The notes under the pieces were generated by a model, which worked only from the letters and a program-made list of their open reading frames with translations, was not told the origin of the DNA and made no database searches. A stretch of 64,000 nucleotides of DNA from Phyto melanocephala (taxonomy: Eukaryota; Arthropoda; Insecta; Diptera; Rhinophoridae): positions 172,092,235 to 172,156,234 of the forward strand of contig OW799233.1 in NCBI GenBank assembly GCA_941918925.1, given 5' to 3'. Of the stretch, positions 1-11,092 are shown in pieces (within the stretch, counting starts at the first letter, position 1; each line of letters begins with the position of its first letter). A program made the position numbers and the translations under genes.

Positions 1-355
1 TATCCTCCTCTTCAATTTTTTTAAACAGAAATTCGTTCAGCATGGCCCGATTACGATCGCCATTAACTGCGGCCAATCCATGCTCATTTTCAAAGAAAAA
101 ATGGCCCAATTATGCCTCTGGACCAAAATCCACACCAAACAGTGACTTGTTTTGGGTGTATCGGCTTTTTAGTGTATGCGTGCGGGTTTTCTGTGCCCCA
201 AATGCGAAAATTTTGCATGTTTGCGTACCCGCCAAGATCAAAATAAGCTTCATCTGAAAAGATGATGATTTTTGGCGAAATCGGCATCTTCTGTAAGTCG
301 ATCGCAGGCCCACTTTTCCATCGTTGTTCAAGCGAATACACAACCATATTCGTTA
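1..355 (-). mobile_element. mariner transposase fragment, catalytic core start (broken)
   Basis: Read on the minus strand, this encodes the start of the DDE domain of an IS630-Tc1-mariner transposase. The motif FSDEAYFDLGGYANMQN holds the first catalytic Asp, and VTVWCGFWSRGIIGPFF follows. After a frameshift near position 90 the family's AVNGDRNRAMLNEF block continues in another frame. The fragment is cut by the window edge, so its C-terminal half is not visible. Family wording matches the DD41D-type mariner at 39083-40407. It is a decayed genomic copy with no expected activity. Confidence 0.85.
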
Positions 356-2690
356 AGCGGATGGATACAACTAATTATCTGTTAAATCAGACATGAGCTA
401 AGTATTGCCGTTCACGAAGTGAGCATGAGTTGAAAAAAAAAACGTTAGATGGCAGACCCTTTATTAGCATATTACTTGGTATTAAAAATTTATAAATTTT
501 TTGCAGAAATCCTCCTACTAAACAGTTTATAGTTGCTTCTGTCACCATCTTCGACGAGGTAGCTCACTTACGCTTTAAATCGTGAACATCCTATTGTATC
601 TTTGTTGTGTTCTTTTTTTTAAACAAGAGCCCAATACTATTCCACAGGCCGATATTCTGGACAGTTGGGTGGATTTGCCTCCCTTGGTATAAAATTAAAA
701 TTATTGTTTCAATACCAGTCAAGAGACTTCTTGGATAACAATAAATTTGTTCTTGATCATCATACATTTATCGTTGCAGAAATTGTAAACTCCTTGTAGA
801 AGTTTTATCATCTATCATACAACAAGTGAAGTTTTTTTTTAAAAAATTTTAACTAAATATATTCCTTCTTTTTCCTTTAATTTCTTATCATATTGCGATT
901 TGTTACTTTCTTAATAGTAAGCGATTTAACTCTAACATTATCTTTGGCTTAGCGTACAAAAGTATGAGCACATTTACCTGTACTAGGTGCTTTTCTTTTA
1001 GAAGCATTCTGTGCTATTTAAAAAATCAAATATTAAAAAGTTTTATATAAGAGATATTACTTTGAACACCTAATCCTAATAAGTAGCAGTTTTAAAGTTG
1101 TGTATTTATTGTTATAGTAATTTCAACCGTTAACTAATTCTCGTTACAAAATTGATGTCAACACCATCAGAAACAGTAAAACCTAGTGGTAGCAACACAC
1201 CATCCATGAAAAGCTATTTTTCTCATCGCGACAAAAATTCAAACATTATAAGTGTTTTTGTAACAACCATTTATTCAGTAGTATTTTTTCCTTACAAAAT
1301 TCTTATCGGAAGCATTTTTTTTATTTCAATTAAGTAATCATTATTGTAAAATCATAAGATAGTGTGTTTTTTTTAATCAATATTTTATACCAAAGCACTT
1401 AAAAAGATTCACTTTATTTAATAATTTACTAGTTCCTTAGATCAACATCGATGTCTGAATTTCATAAAAATTACAAGCTTTTTGATAAATTAAAAAAAAA
1501 ATCACTTTTTCGCGGGTCTTCTGACATTTAGTTTAACCCAACTGCACCTCAAACCATTGGTACGACTGTAAAAAATTTCCCAAAGACAGACCCACCATTA
1601 TACAAACAGATACATATACAATTTATTCAGAAATCTAAAGGAAATACAATACAGAGTAATAGATATACATTATTGGATTTAAAATAAATATTTATTTTGT
1701 ACAAAAAATTGCACTTCCATTGGTAGTGGGAAAATTTGTTATACCTTTTATACATATTTGTACAAGAATACACACACAAGCAATGTTATACAAAAAATCC
1801 AATAGGATTTTTTAAGCGATATTATGTTTTATCACACACATACACATCTAACAAAATATAGTAGTAAATCCATGAGGGCTAAACATATTTATATTGTTGT
1901 TATATACAGTAGAAACAGATGTAGTTGTCATTACCACTATTGTTTCCAATCGTAAGGCTTAGTTGTGGCAGTGTATATATTTTGCTGCCTATCTGTGTTT
2001 GGTAGAAAAAACTAAATAATTGCGAATTCTTTCTGAAGTAGTTTTAATGAGCATGCAAGATTTGTATTATTCGATTGGCAAAGAAATCGACTACCATTAA
2101 GATTAATATTATCTGTGTGTACAAACAATATAAGACAGCTAACACATTCAACAATACTATTATATAAAGAAGGTAACTAGCACTTCCCTGCAGCTAAAGA
2201 TTTGATTAGTTAGATTTTGGAGCAGTTATATTGCTAGGCGTAATGCGACTGTACTAGGCGTAATGCGACTGTAGCAAAAGCAATAGGTTCACACTAGTCA
2301 AAATAGAATAAATATTGGAACAATTATGAAATATCGACTGCTCTGCTTTTAATATTTTCTCTTTTAATCTCACATCTCACATGCATTGACGGAAATCAGT
2401 GCTCTAATTTTTAGGGATTTATCCCGAAATGGGGGATTTTTATTTGTGATTGGGGATAAGAATTTCGTCAAAATCCACAGGGGATTTTTTAGAGAAAAAA
2501 CACATTTTTCACAAGAGATTTTTGGTGATAATACTATTTCTTAAATATGGTTACATAGTTTTTCTATTGTATGTTTGTATTAGATTCATATATTGATATA
2601 CGTATTAAATATTTTTCATATAATTACTAATAACAACGAAAAAAGCTTAAGCCAGACCTTTAACTTTGTGTTACTAATTACCTATAGTAA
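356..2690. other. AT-rich non-coding stretch
   Basis: No exon or RNA gene was recognised. A 20-bp unit, CTAGGCGTAATGCGACTGTA, is repeated twice in tandem at about 2235-2273. A short open frame at 1152-1337 has no family features. Probably intron of the gene whose later exons lie at 8903 and beyond. Confidence 0.5.
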
Positions 2691-2692
2691 CA

Positions 2693-2828
2693 ATAACGAC
2701 AATATTTTCATCTTCATTTCTCACACCCTATATTCGGCGTAAATTAAAAAATTTAAATTAAAATTCCAAAAACTGATGGACGCCGAATATATGTAGTGTG
2801 TGAGCAATGAAGATGAAAATATTGTCGT
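2693..2828. repeat. foldback (inverted repeat, arms about 47 bp)
   Basis: The left arm (about 2693-2740) is almost exactly the reverse complement of the right arm (about 2779-2828). Both contain GACAATATTTTCATCTTC or its complement, and TATTCGGCG. The loop is about 38 bp of A/T. The arms would form a long hairpin. The right arm also begins a block that is repeated further right. Confidence 0.8.
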
Positions 2829-3150
2829 TCCACAAAATCCTTAATAAAAAAATAAAACATTCCAGATCTTTACTATAATGTAGAAAAAAAACGAAGTAAA
2901 AATGAAAAATTTTGAAAAAAACGTAAAAAAATAGGCAAATGAAGCAATGAAGATGAAAATATTGTCGTTCCACAAAATCCTTAATAAAAACTTTATTTTT
3001 CATCAGATTTTTTTCAAATTACGCTTAAAATGTTGGTAATTAAATAAGCTATTTGGTAAAAAAATAAAACATTCCAGATCTTTACTATAACGTAGAAAAA
3101 AAACGAAGTAAAAATGAAAAATTTTGAAAAAAACGTAAAAAATAGGCAAA
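2802..3150. repeat. two interleaved direct duplications
   Basis: Block 1 (GAAGATGAAAATATTGTCG through TCCTTAATAAAAA) occurs at about 2810-2850 and again at about 2949-2990. Block 2 (AAAATAAAACATTCCAGATC through AAAATAGGCAAA) occurs at about 2850-2940 and again at about 3060-3150. The order is block 1, block 2, block 1, spacer, block 2, so it is not a simple tandem array. The few differences between copies suggest recent duplication. Confidence 0.8.
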
Positions 3151-3708
3151 TTTTGAACTTTGAAGTGCCATAACTCAGCCATTTCTTATCAGATAGAAAT
3201 TTGCAGCATATTGGCGGAAAAGGCATTCAATTACCTTTCCAACGATATGCCATTTTCGGTTGGGCTCCACAAGGGTTTGAGTGGGACCATACACCGAAAA
3301 ACACAAAAGTACCGTTATCTAAAAAACGGTAGTTAGAAAAAAAAATTACAGCGTTTTTCGTGTTCAGGAGGTCCCAATTAACTTATCTAGGCATGTGGCG
3401 TTCTTGGTATTTTTCCAAATTAAAAATTTGTAAAGCAGTGTAATCTATATATATAAAAGTAAAACTCTGTGTGTGTGTGTGTGTTAGTTATAGACTCCGA
3501 AACTGTAAAACCGATCGGAGTCAAACTTTGGCAAGTTGTTGTACACATTCCAGGGAGTGTTTATGGGTGGAAAAAAGTGGGCGGGGTCACGCCCATAAAA
3601 AATTAGTTATCATTTTAAGATACTTGCACTTGACCGATTGAACTTTTTACACATATTGAGCTATCATGACTTTAAAATTTCGCGATTAGAAATGTGGGCA
3701 GTGCCACG

Positions 3709-4122
3709 ACAAAAAAAAAGGTCTTTGTTTTGTCCGACTATATTTATTTATTGTATGTCTGTATGTTTGTGCACATTTCTCTGTATCTCTCTTATAATTC
3801 AATCTCTTATGTGATGGTACGTCGATTATGTGTAGCATCTCCAGCATGTATCTCTTTGAATAATTATTCTCTTCTTGTAAAACTCTCACCTCTTTAAAGT
3901 TTGGTACGTGTCCAGTTATTGTACTGTGGGCTGCTAGTGCTGTTTTTTGTTCAATTGGTTTGTCAAGTGTTTTGTAATCTGTTTTATGTGATGATATTCT
4001 CGTTTTTAACATTGTTTTTGTTGTCCCCACATATACTTTGTCACATATGTTGACCCCGTCACCATTGCAGCTAATCTCATATACTAAATTAGACTTTTCT
4101 TCGTTTTTAAATTTTAAAGATT
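3709..4122 (-). pseudogene. Penelope-like retroelement, GIY-YIG endonuclease fragment
   Basis: The minus strand reads LVYEISCNGDGVNICDKVYV, then GTTKTMLKTRISSHKTDYK and ALAAHSTITGHVPNF, ending near KRYMLEMLHIIDVPSHK. This is the layout of the C-terminal GIY-YIG endonuclease of Penelope-like elements: the VY...VYVG core, a conserved TxxxKTRxxxH block, a TGH, and a late Glu in the LEMLHI helix. The domain nicks target DNA for insertion. The reverse transcriptase part that should precede it is absent. ACAAAAAAAAAGGTC at 3709-3723 and ACAAAAAAGGTC at 4424-4435 probably are target-site duplications. A 5'-truncated dead copy inserted into the Helitron. Confidence 0.75.
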
Positions 4123-4280
4123 AGTTGTTAATTAGCTTATAAATAAATAAGATTGTTGTTCAACTCGATATAGAATTATATCTAAAATATTTTTTAAATG
4201 TAATTATTGTGTTTGTGTATTTATAGATACATATATAAATTTGACAATTGTTTTCCTTTTATAATTTATTTATTAGATCC

Positions 4281-4313
4281 CTGATGATGATCTACGAAGT
4301 AGGTCGAAATATT
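4281..4313 (+). ncRNA. hammerhead-ribozyme-like core (Penelope-associated)
   Basis: CTGATGA at 4281-4287 is followed by one extra T, a 7-bp stem (GATCTAC / GTAGGTC with a GAA loop, one G-U pair) and GAAA at 4306-4309, then TATT. This is the order of a hammerhead core: CUGAUGA, stem II, GAAA, short stem III. Flanking TCC and GGA could form a minimal stem I. Penelope-like elements are known to carry minimal hammerheads. The extra T between the core and stem II is a weakness, and the motif is on the strand opposite to the endonuclease frame. No activity can be claimed. Confidence 0.4.
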
Positions 4314-4542
4314 GGAATAAAATAAATAAAGAAATTTAAAATATTTTCTTTAAAAATAAAACAACAAAATTGAATTTTTATGGCCTAAAGCCAAACAAAA
4401 ATCTACAACAAAATATATAAACAACAAAAAAGGTCAACAATACTTATTTAAAAGTTATAATTTTTAGCTTTTTGCACTTGATATTCAATTTAAATTCAGA
4501 ATGCATTTTTATTCATTAAGGGGCGTAGCAACGCTTTGCTAG

Positions 4543-6183
4543 TATCTTATAAAATGAGGAATTTTTTAATTGCGGTGCCATTCCAATAATGCTCATACTT
4601 TAAAAGTTATTAAACGTTCCTAACAATGGCTGCAAATACGATCGTAAGAAAACACAATTTTATTTGTGAAGCAAGAAGAATGGGCAAAAGATATGTAATA
4701 TTTAAGTAAATATATTTAAATAAGTGTTAAATTTTTTGTAAATAATAATTTTATTCGTTAGAAACTGTGAGTTAAAATCTAAGCGACAAATTGCTAACTT
4801 TCCTCATATGATGCAAACCAAACGAACGAAATTTAACGGCAAGAAATAAGGAGGTAAAGCGTGGCGAACTCTAAATTTTTTGTTTTTTCACTTTCGAAAT
4901 TATTTTCAAACTTCACTTTTAGAAAGGAAAAATGTTTACAGCATAAATGTTACAGCATAAAAATATTTTTGTAGATTACACGATAAGGAACACGTTTTTA
5001 GTGAACCTAAAAAGTTTACATAGACCTAGCATATGAGGAAAAAAATTTAAGAAACCTATATTTTTCTTGAAAAGAAATAACTGTACTTTAGTGTTTTCGT
5101 TGCAAATTTATTGTAACAGTAAAGAGAAAAAAATTAATTTTGCTGAAAATAAGCGAACTCGTCAGTCAGCATTTAATAAAAGAGATTGTATTAATTACTT
5201 GGGGTCTACTTTATTCGGAATGTTCTGAGAGGCAGATAAAACAATTCTCTTATAACTACAAAGTCATTTACTTTTTTTTTTTTTTTTTTTACTGCTATAT
5301 AAGATACAAATATTGAGACTAGTATAAAACTATATACAAATTAACTACTAGGGTTCCTAAAACTACCGTACAATAAAATCGTACATTTCTGAATGAAATC
5401 GCAAAGAATTTATGTATATTTATTTGTTGCGATATTTTAAATAAACACACAATCACACAAATTAAAGTAAAAAAAAAACAAAAACCATCTTATAAAATAA
5501 AAGCTGCAGGGTTAAAACTATAGACAAATTTGCCTTTGTTAACTTCGCTTATAACACAACTCATTTAATGTAAAATTGAGATTGAGTAAAACTGATAAGT
5601 AAATCCAATTAGCAATGTTACAATAAAAAGTAACAACAAAATAAACAAAAGCCTTAACAACAATACATACTCTCTGCCAATAACAATGTGTATCAACTGA
5701 TTCCCTACTCTACATACATATAATAAAACAACTGCACATACAGATAGGCCTTTATATGTGTATGAGAGTAGTCGATAGTTAAAGGCAAGTAGAAGTTTTG
5801 CGTTAAATAAATATCACACCATCACATCCTAAAAATGCAAAAGTATATTGCAAAAATGTTAGTAGAATTCGAAGAAATTTATTAGTGGGGAGTGATTACT
5901 TTTAAAAGAGTTATAACTCAACTCAAACCACTTTTTAACTTCAAAACAAGAATTAAAAATAAAAAATCTTAGTTGAAATATCGTTCTCAATATTTTTTTT
6001 TCGTATTTCATTGACACTTATGCCAAATTATCACTTGGCTTACGAATAAAGTGGTGAAATATTTAAAGATGTTGAGTTTTTATTGATTTTGTATTTGTGA
6101 GAACTCTTTGCTTTTTAGGAAATTTTATGTTAGGACTGAACAGCAAATAATAAGTTTTACTCGGCCTTTATCAGCTGGAAATT
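4543..6183. other. AT-rich non-coding stretch
   Basis: No exon, RNA gene or recognised transposon was found. Long A and T runs are present (for example about 5273-5290). Likely intron. Confidence 0.45.
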
Positions 6184-6842
6184 ATTATACCCTTCACCTG
6201 TGGTGCACAAGGGTATATATAGCTTTGTCATTCCGTTTGTGATTTCTACAATTTTCATTTCCGACCCCATAAAGTATATATTTTCTGAAAGCTTATGAAA
6301 AGAGGAGTCGATTAAGCCCTGACCGTCTGTCCGTCTGCCCGTCTGTCAGTGTGTTGGTTGAAATCAACTTTTAGAAGCAACTATATGTTCGTCAGATCTC
6401 TATATGGTATCAATCTCTTGGAAATATCCAGGAATGAATCGCTATTGAAATTCAGCACAATCGCCCCATAACTTTCTGAGATATGAGCCCAAAACCACGA
6501 CCACCTCGTTTTTTTTCACAATTACAACAACAACCTACATACATACTGGTTAAAGTAAACGTGGCATCGAATTCCAGCTGAGCCAAAAAAATTTTATTTT
6601 ATTTCATTTTATTAAATATATTAATTATATTTTATTATTTTTTTATATTTTTTTTTAATTTTTTTCAAAAAAGTTTTTAAAAAATTTTTTAAAATTTTTT
6701 TTTAATATTTTTTTATTATTTTTTTTATTTTTAATATATTTTTTTTTTGTAATTTTTTTTTTTTTTTTGTATGTTTTTTACATGTATGTACGTATTTTGC
6801 ATGACTACACGTTGTGAAGGGCATATAACACTCTTAGTTGTT
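6184..6842 (+). mobile_element. DINE-1/mini-me-like element
   Basis: It starts TTATACCCTTCACCTGTGG and ends GTGAAGGGCATATAACACTC, so short subterminal inverted repeats (TATACCCTTCAC) face each other. Just inside the 5' end are CCCCATAAAGTATATATTTT and a GTCY-rich block (GTCTGTCCGTCTGCCCGTC), the two microsatellite-prone regions known from mini-me/DINE-1 elements of flies. The middle is long A/T simple sequence. The 3' end lacks the TTCGGC...GCCGAA hairpin kept in the copy at 22729-23510. Non-autonomous, no coding capacity. Confidence 0.8.
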
Positions 6843-7188
6843 TTTTAAATTTATTCGGTCATACCAACAAGATAAAATTAAATTTAATTATAATAAAATT
6901 TAAATTGATTCAAGGTCTTTAAAAATAAATTAACTATTCTATGGACTTCCACAAAATAGCAAGAAATTTTAATAAGAAAATTTAATGTTTTAAAGTTTAC
7001 ATCATCTTTTCGCTTTGTCTACACTAATACTACAAATAATGCCTTAGAAGTTGTAACGTGGAAAGAGAAACAAATAATTTGTGTTAATGATATTAACCTT
7101 TATTTGCTCGTTTGTTTCAAAATGTTTTGCAAAAAAAAAACCCCAGTCTATAAAAATTTGACTAATTAAAAAATATTTTATTTTTCTA

Positions 7189-7440
7189 CTAGCTGTCCCG
7201 TTATACGTTTCTTTCCTTAAAATCTTATTTATATCGAAATGTGCAAAAATAGTTAATAAAAATAGAAAACTGGAATATATTTTTTAATAATCACTTATTT
7301 TTGTATATGTAAAGCGTATGTTTTGCTGGAATTAGCAATTAAAAATTATTCTTAAGTTGTTTTATTAACATTTTAATTGATTAATGCGATTATATCACAA
7401 TCTCGCTTATTATAATACAAAACATATGGCATTTTTTGTT
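7189..7440 (-). mobile_element. Helitron 3'-end remnant
   Basis: ACTAGCTGTCCCGTTATACG is the reverse complement of a Helitron-type 3' end (…CGGGACAGCTAGT). Sequence beyond it fades into A/T-rich DNA, so the other boundary is only approximate. Confidence 0.4.
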
Positions 7441-8902
7441 GTCTTGTTTGGAGGGTAAACAAATAATTCTAATGGCGTTCCGACTGTGGAAAAAGCAACA
7501 CTTTTCAAACGCACAACGACTGACCTTGAGATTTTTTAGTTAGCATTGTGAATACAAGCGAAATTGGAAACTGTAACCAGCTAAAATTTAGTGGCATCTC
7601 AGTCTGAACCACTTGTATTCATGGGATTCAACACGTTACCTACTTTTTACTTTTTTAATACTAATGCTTTAAAAACGTAGCTTATCAGATTTTTCACCAC
7701 AAGACGACTGTCATTAAAAATTTTTGCTGATTTCAGTTGGAGATTTTAAGGTTGTATAATGAACGTTTTTTCAAAATTTGACTAATTTCGTGCAATGTTT
7801 GGAAACACTTTTCCGATTACTTTGGATTTTGATTCGGTGTATTAGGAAAAAATTGGGAAAATTGAATAAAGCCGGCTGAAATTTCAAACCGCATTGCTGA
7901 AGTCCAGAAATTACTTTAAAAAGACTTCTCTATATTAGTTGCTCCACATTTCGACATGCATGTGGCTAGTCAGTTTGAGATTCTTGATGTGTTTCCACAA
8001 AACAGACGATTTCAAACACGCATTAATTTCAATGCCTGGCGTTGACCGCTTTATTACTGGATATATTTGCCGAAGTTTATCTGCTAATGGAATAATAATT
8101 TAATAATTTACATATTTTTAACAAATGAAGTTATTTCATTTCTAGTAAATATTAATAGAGCATTTTATTATTTCTTTTATTTTAAATGTTTTATTAATGA
8201 AATTCACCTTGGACTCGTTTAAACATCTTAACAAAAAAAAAACTGGAAATAGTGCAACTCGAATTACATTTTAAAGACTTTTAAATTAATTGTGTAAAAA
8301 TTGTATCATAAATGATGTGCTTAAAAATGTATGCAACATCATGCAAAATATCTTATAGAAATCCTCTATGCAAACAAAATTAACTCATATAACAGCGAAT
8401 GCTTTTCACTATATATGCATGAGTTCTGTGCACTTGTTAAAATAAAATGGAGTTCATTAAAATATTCATGTAAACACATGACCTCTAATGACACGCTAAT
8501 GTTAAAATCATTAGTATTTTCTTCTAAATTTAATCACTTCGTCACCAGTCGAATCCCTCCAAATTTTTTGTCATGGATTATTTAGCTGGGATTTTATGTC
8601 GGATTTCGAAAAGCACCTGTGGCGTATGAGTAATGTATAATTTGTATTAAAAATAACAGCAATGATGTTGTGGCTTAAAAACGACACTCAAAGATGAATT
8701 TAATAAAATAGTAGTTGAAACAATTTAAAAATAAACCACTTCAATATGACATGATTTATTTCTAAGTGCATTTATCACTTCTACGGTAGGGTGACGTGTA
8801 GCATATGCTTAATATTATTGATAGCACATGCTGCTCGTTATACTTCAAGTAAAAACTAAAACTTTAAAAAACTAATCACTTTATCTTAAATTTCATTGAC
8901 AG
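7441..8902. other. intron upstream of the 8903 exon, with old repeat pieces
   Basis: Segment 7860-8060 can be read on the + strand as a short protein-like stretch (AEISNRIAEVQKLL, then FDMHVASQFEILDVFPQNRR) with stops. It may be an old transposon gene, family unknown. Segment 8330-8560 shares wording (CATGCATGAG-type, TGTGCACTT, ATGACACG) with a dispersed family seen at 32861-33300, 36690-37570 and 63440-63790. The last bases before the exon hold a plausible branch site (AACTAATC) and acceptor (TTTCATTGACAG). Confidence 0.4.
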
Positions 8903-9111
8903 ACCTGCCCGCAATGATGTTCCCTCCATGTACATCGAAGAGGAAGAGCTGAATGAAGAGGAAACTGCCATGGGCGGAGCCCGGGCAGCCGAAATAAGAA
9001 CACGAGTAGCACCTCACAGTATGGGACCGCGATGTAGTACAAGTACGTCAAGTTCACAGCATCATTATATATCGGAAGGATTCATGCAATACGCTCAGCC
9101 CAGTCTAAACG
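8903..9111 (+). CDS. internal coding exon of an unrecognised gene
   Basis: The segment stands out for its higher GC. It starts after TTTCATTGACAG and ends at AAACG before GTACGA, a usable donor. It enters in phase 2 and leaves in phase 1. The reading is PARNDVPSMYIEEEELNEEE, then TAMGGARAAEIRTRVAPHSM, GPRCSTSTSSSQHHY and ISEGFMQYAQPSLN. There is an acidic run, then a basic Ser/Thr-rich part, and no membrane segment; it looks like a disordered tail. The ATG at 8928 is inside the exon and is not taken as a start. Both 16062-16336 and 41448-41512 fit its exit phase. If the donor were ignored, the frame would run 12 codons to a stop at 9150. The family was not recognised; a cytoplasmic tail of a large neuronal-type protein is only a guess. 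Confidence 0.75.
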
Positions 9112-10888
9112 GTACGAAAACTATACCTAAATCTATATTAAATAAATTATAGTTGCAAGTAGTTATTAATTAAAAAAATAGTAGTAAATAGATTTAAAAA
9201 ACACACTTCCTGATTGTATAAAAATATACAGTTTGTTAACTGAGAAGCTTTTTTATTTTAATTCATTGCTAGCGGCTAAAGTATTTCTTCTAGTTAAATC
9301 TATTTAATTTCTGATTGTTTTATATAATAGTTCTGTAGTTGTATTAAACTTAAAAGCTTTAGCTTTTATTTTCTTTTTTATAATCTGTACTCTGCAGTAT
9401 TAAATTTCAAATAATTAAGTTTTATTTATTTTATTTATAATTCACAAAAACGAAAACGCAAACATTTTAATACATATTTTAAATATTTCATAGATTTATA
9501 TTTTTTCTACTTAATATTTTTAATGCCACAAATAATAAATGGATTTCTATTAATTTCTGTTTTATTTATTTCGACTTTGTTTTTTTTTTCTTTTTTTTTT
9601 TAAATCGTAGATAGTATTTGTGTATGTAAGCTTTATTCCCTAAATTAATATTAACTGAAATACACTATAACATTTTTTGTCACAAAAAAAAAAACAGCCT
9701 TATTTAAATATTGACAAAAGAATCCCTGCTACTAAGTATGTATGTGAGTTAGTGCATATTATTCATTTATTTTTCTGGCTGAGTTTTGCATTTGTGTGTG
9801 TGTATTTTCCATTTCATTCTAATTGAATAGTCTGTTAATTTCATTAGCAAAAATTTACATTTTATTTGATTAAATTATTAGGGCTTATTTAGAATGACAA
9901 CATTATTTGTTTTTAAATAATAAACTTTCCTTTCAGCCATCACTTTCCATTAGTATATTAAAATGAAATTTTGTTTTTTGTCTGCGGTATAAATTGTGAT
10001 TTCATAGTATGCGTTATTTATATAAAAAAAGTTTTATTTCACTAGCTAATGAAGCGTATAATTAATATTATATTAATCATACGCAGTGAATGAAATGATT
10101 TACATGGTGAATGAAATGATTTACATGGTTTTAATATGTTAAAATTTTGTTGTATTTAAGAAATTTGAAATACTGAATTATTTCTTTAACACGTTCTCCT
10201 TTGTTTGATTTTAGATTTTTTTAATTTTTTTTTATATAAAAAATTATTTCTATTTAGTAGTACATATTGATGATTTATAAATAAAATTTAACTTTATACT
10301 GTTTGAGATTTAAATAGGGATTTTGAATTGCTAGATAAACTTAAAAAAAATATTTAAGTGTAATTTAAAAACTCTTTGAACTTGTTGATAATTTTTAATA
10401 TGTGGGGACATTACGGATATTTCTCTTTTATTCAAAAGCAATATCAAAAATTCTTTTGTAATAAAGAAAAAAAAAACCAATTTTTTATATGATCCTTTTA
10501 CGGCATCTCTTGCTATTTAGAGCTTAAATTTTAAAATTTTTTCTTCGCAGTCAGTCCTTCTACGTTAGCGTGAGTAAAACAATTAAACAAATATCAATTG
10601 AGTTTGGCAACTTGTCTTAAAAATATATTGATCATTGACATTACAAACTAATACATCAAGCTAAAGAAATAGTCTGTTAAGTAAGAGTAATAAACAAACT
10701 GTCTATGTAAATGTTCCATTAGCCTTGATACATTGTGATACATCCACAATTATTTTAAAATAACAAAAATAACATAGGACACAAGACATATGTATTTATC
10801 AGTAGAAAAATGTCTGTGGAGGATTTTCTGTTTAAATCTTTATCAAGAGTGGTCAAGTTTTTTGTCCGACTTAATTAAACAGTTCTTC
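9112..10888. other. intron, AT-rich
   Basis: No second exon was recognised. A 21-bp unit (GTGAATGAAATGATTTACATG) is present twice in tandem at about 10086-10128. Otherwise A/T-rich unique-looking sequence. Confidence 0.5.
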
Positions 10889-11050
10889 GTTTCAGTATCT
10901 GTCAAATTCAACCATGAAGAGGTACATTTCTTTGCATGATTTGTTTCTTTTTTTTTTTTTTTAATTTATGCATCGTTTCAGTGTCTGTCAAATTCAAACA
11001 TGAAGAGGTTCATTTCTTTGCATGATTTGTTTCTTTTTTTAAATTCATGC
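10889..11050. repeat. two-copy tandem duplication, period 86 bp
   Basis: GTTTCAGTATCTGTCAAATT at 10889 is repeated as GTTTCAGTGTCTGTCAAATT at 10975. Both units continue with CATGAAGAGG and CATTTCTTTGCATGATTTG, then a T run. It lies just left of the piggyBac remnant and may be part of its flanking target. Confidence 0.8.
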
Positions 11051-11092
11051 TCCAAAATGAGGAAAATATATTAAAAAAATTTTTAGTCCAAA

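Larger units (their letters stand above)
3444..4542 (+). mobile_element. Helitron-like element with a Penelope-like insert
   Basis: The element begins TCTATATATATAAAAGT and ends GGGGCGTAGCAACGCTTTGC followed by TAG, that is, TC at the 5' end and a short hairpin plus CTAG at the 3' end. Position 3443 is A and 4543 is T, as expected for AT-target insertion. Interior sequence (CCGATCGGAGTCAAACTTTG, GGGCGGGGTCACGCCCA) matches the inverted copy at 19880-20237. That copy lacks the block at about 3709-4436, so this block was added later. It is non-autonomous: no Rep or helicase domain is present. Confidence 0.75.

Noticed and set aside
1152..1337. 61-codon open frame with a Ser/Thr-rich start
   Set aside because: No acceptor or donor in suitable phase and no recognisable family.
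8331..8585. 84-codon open frame
   Set aside because: No family features and no splice signals; part lies in a dispersed repeat.
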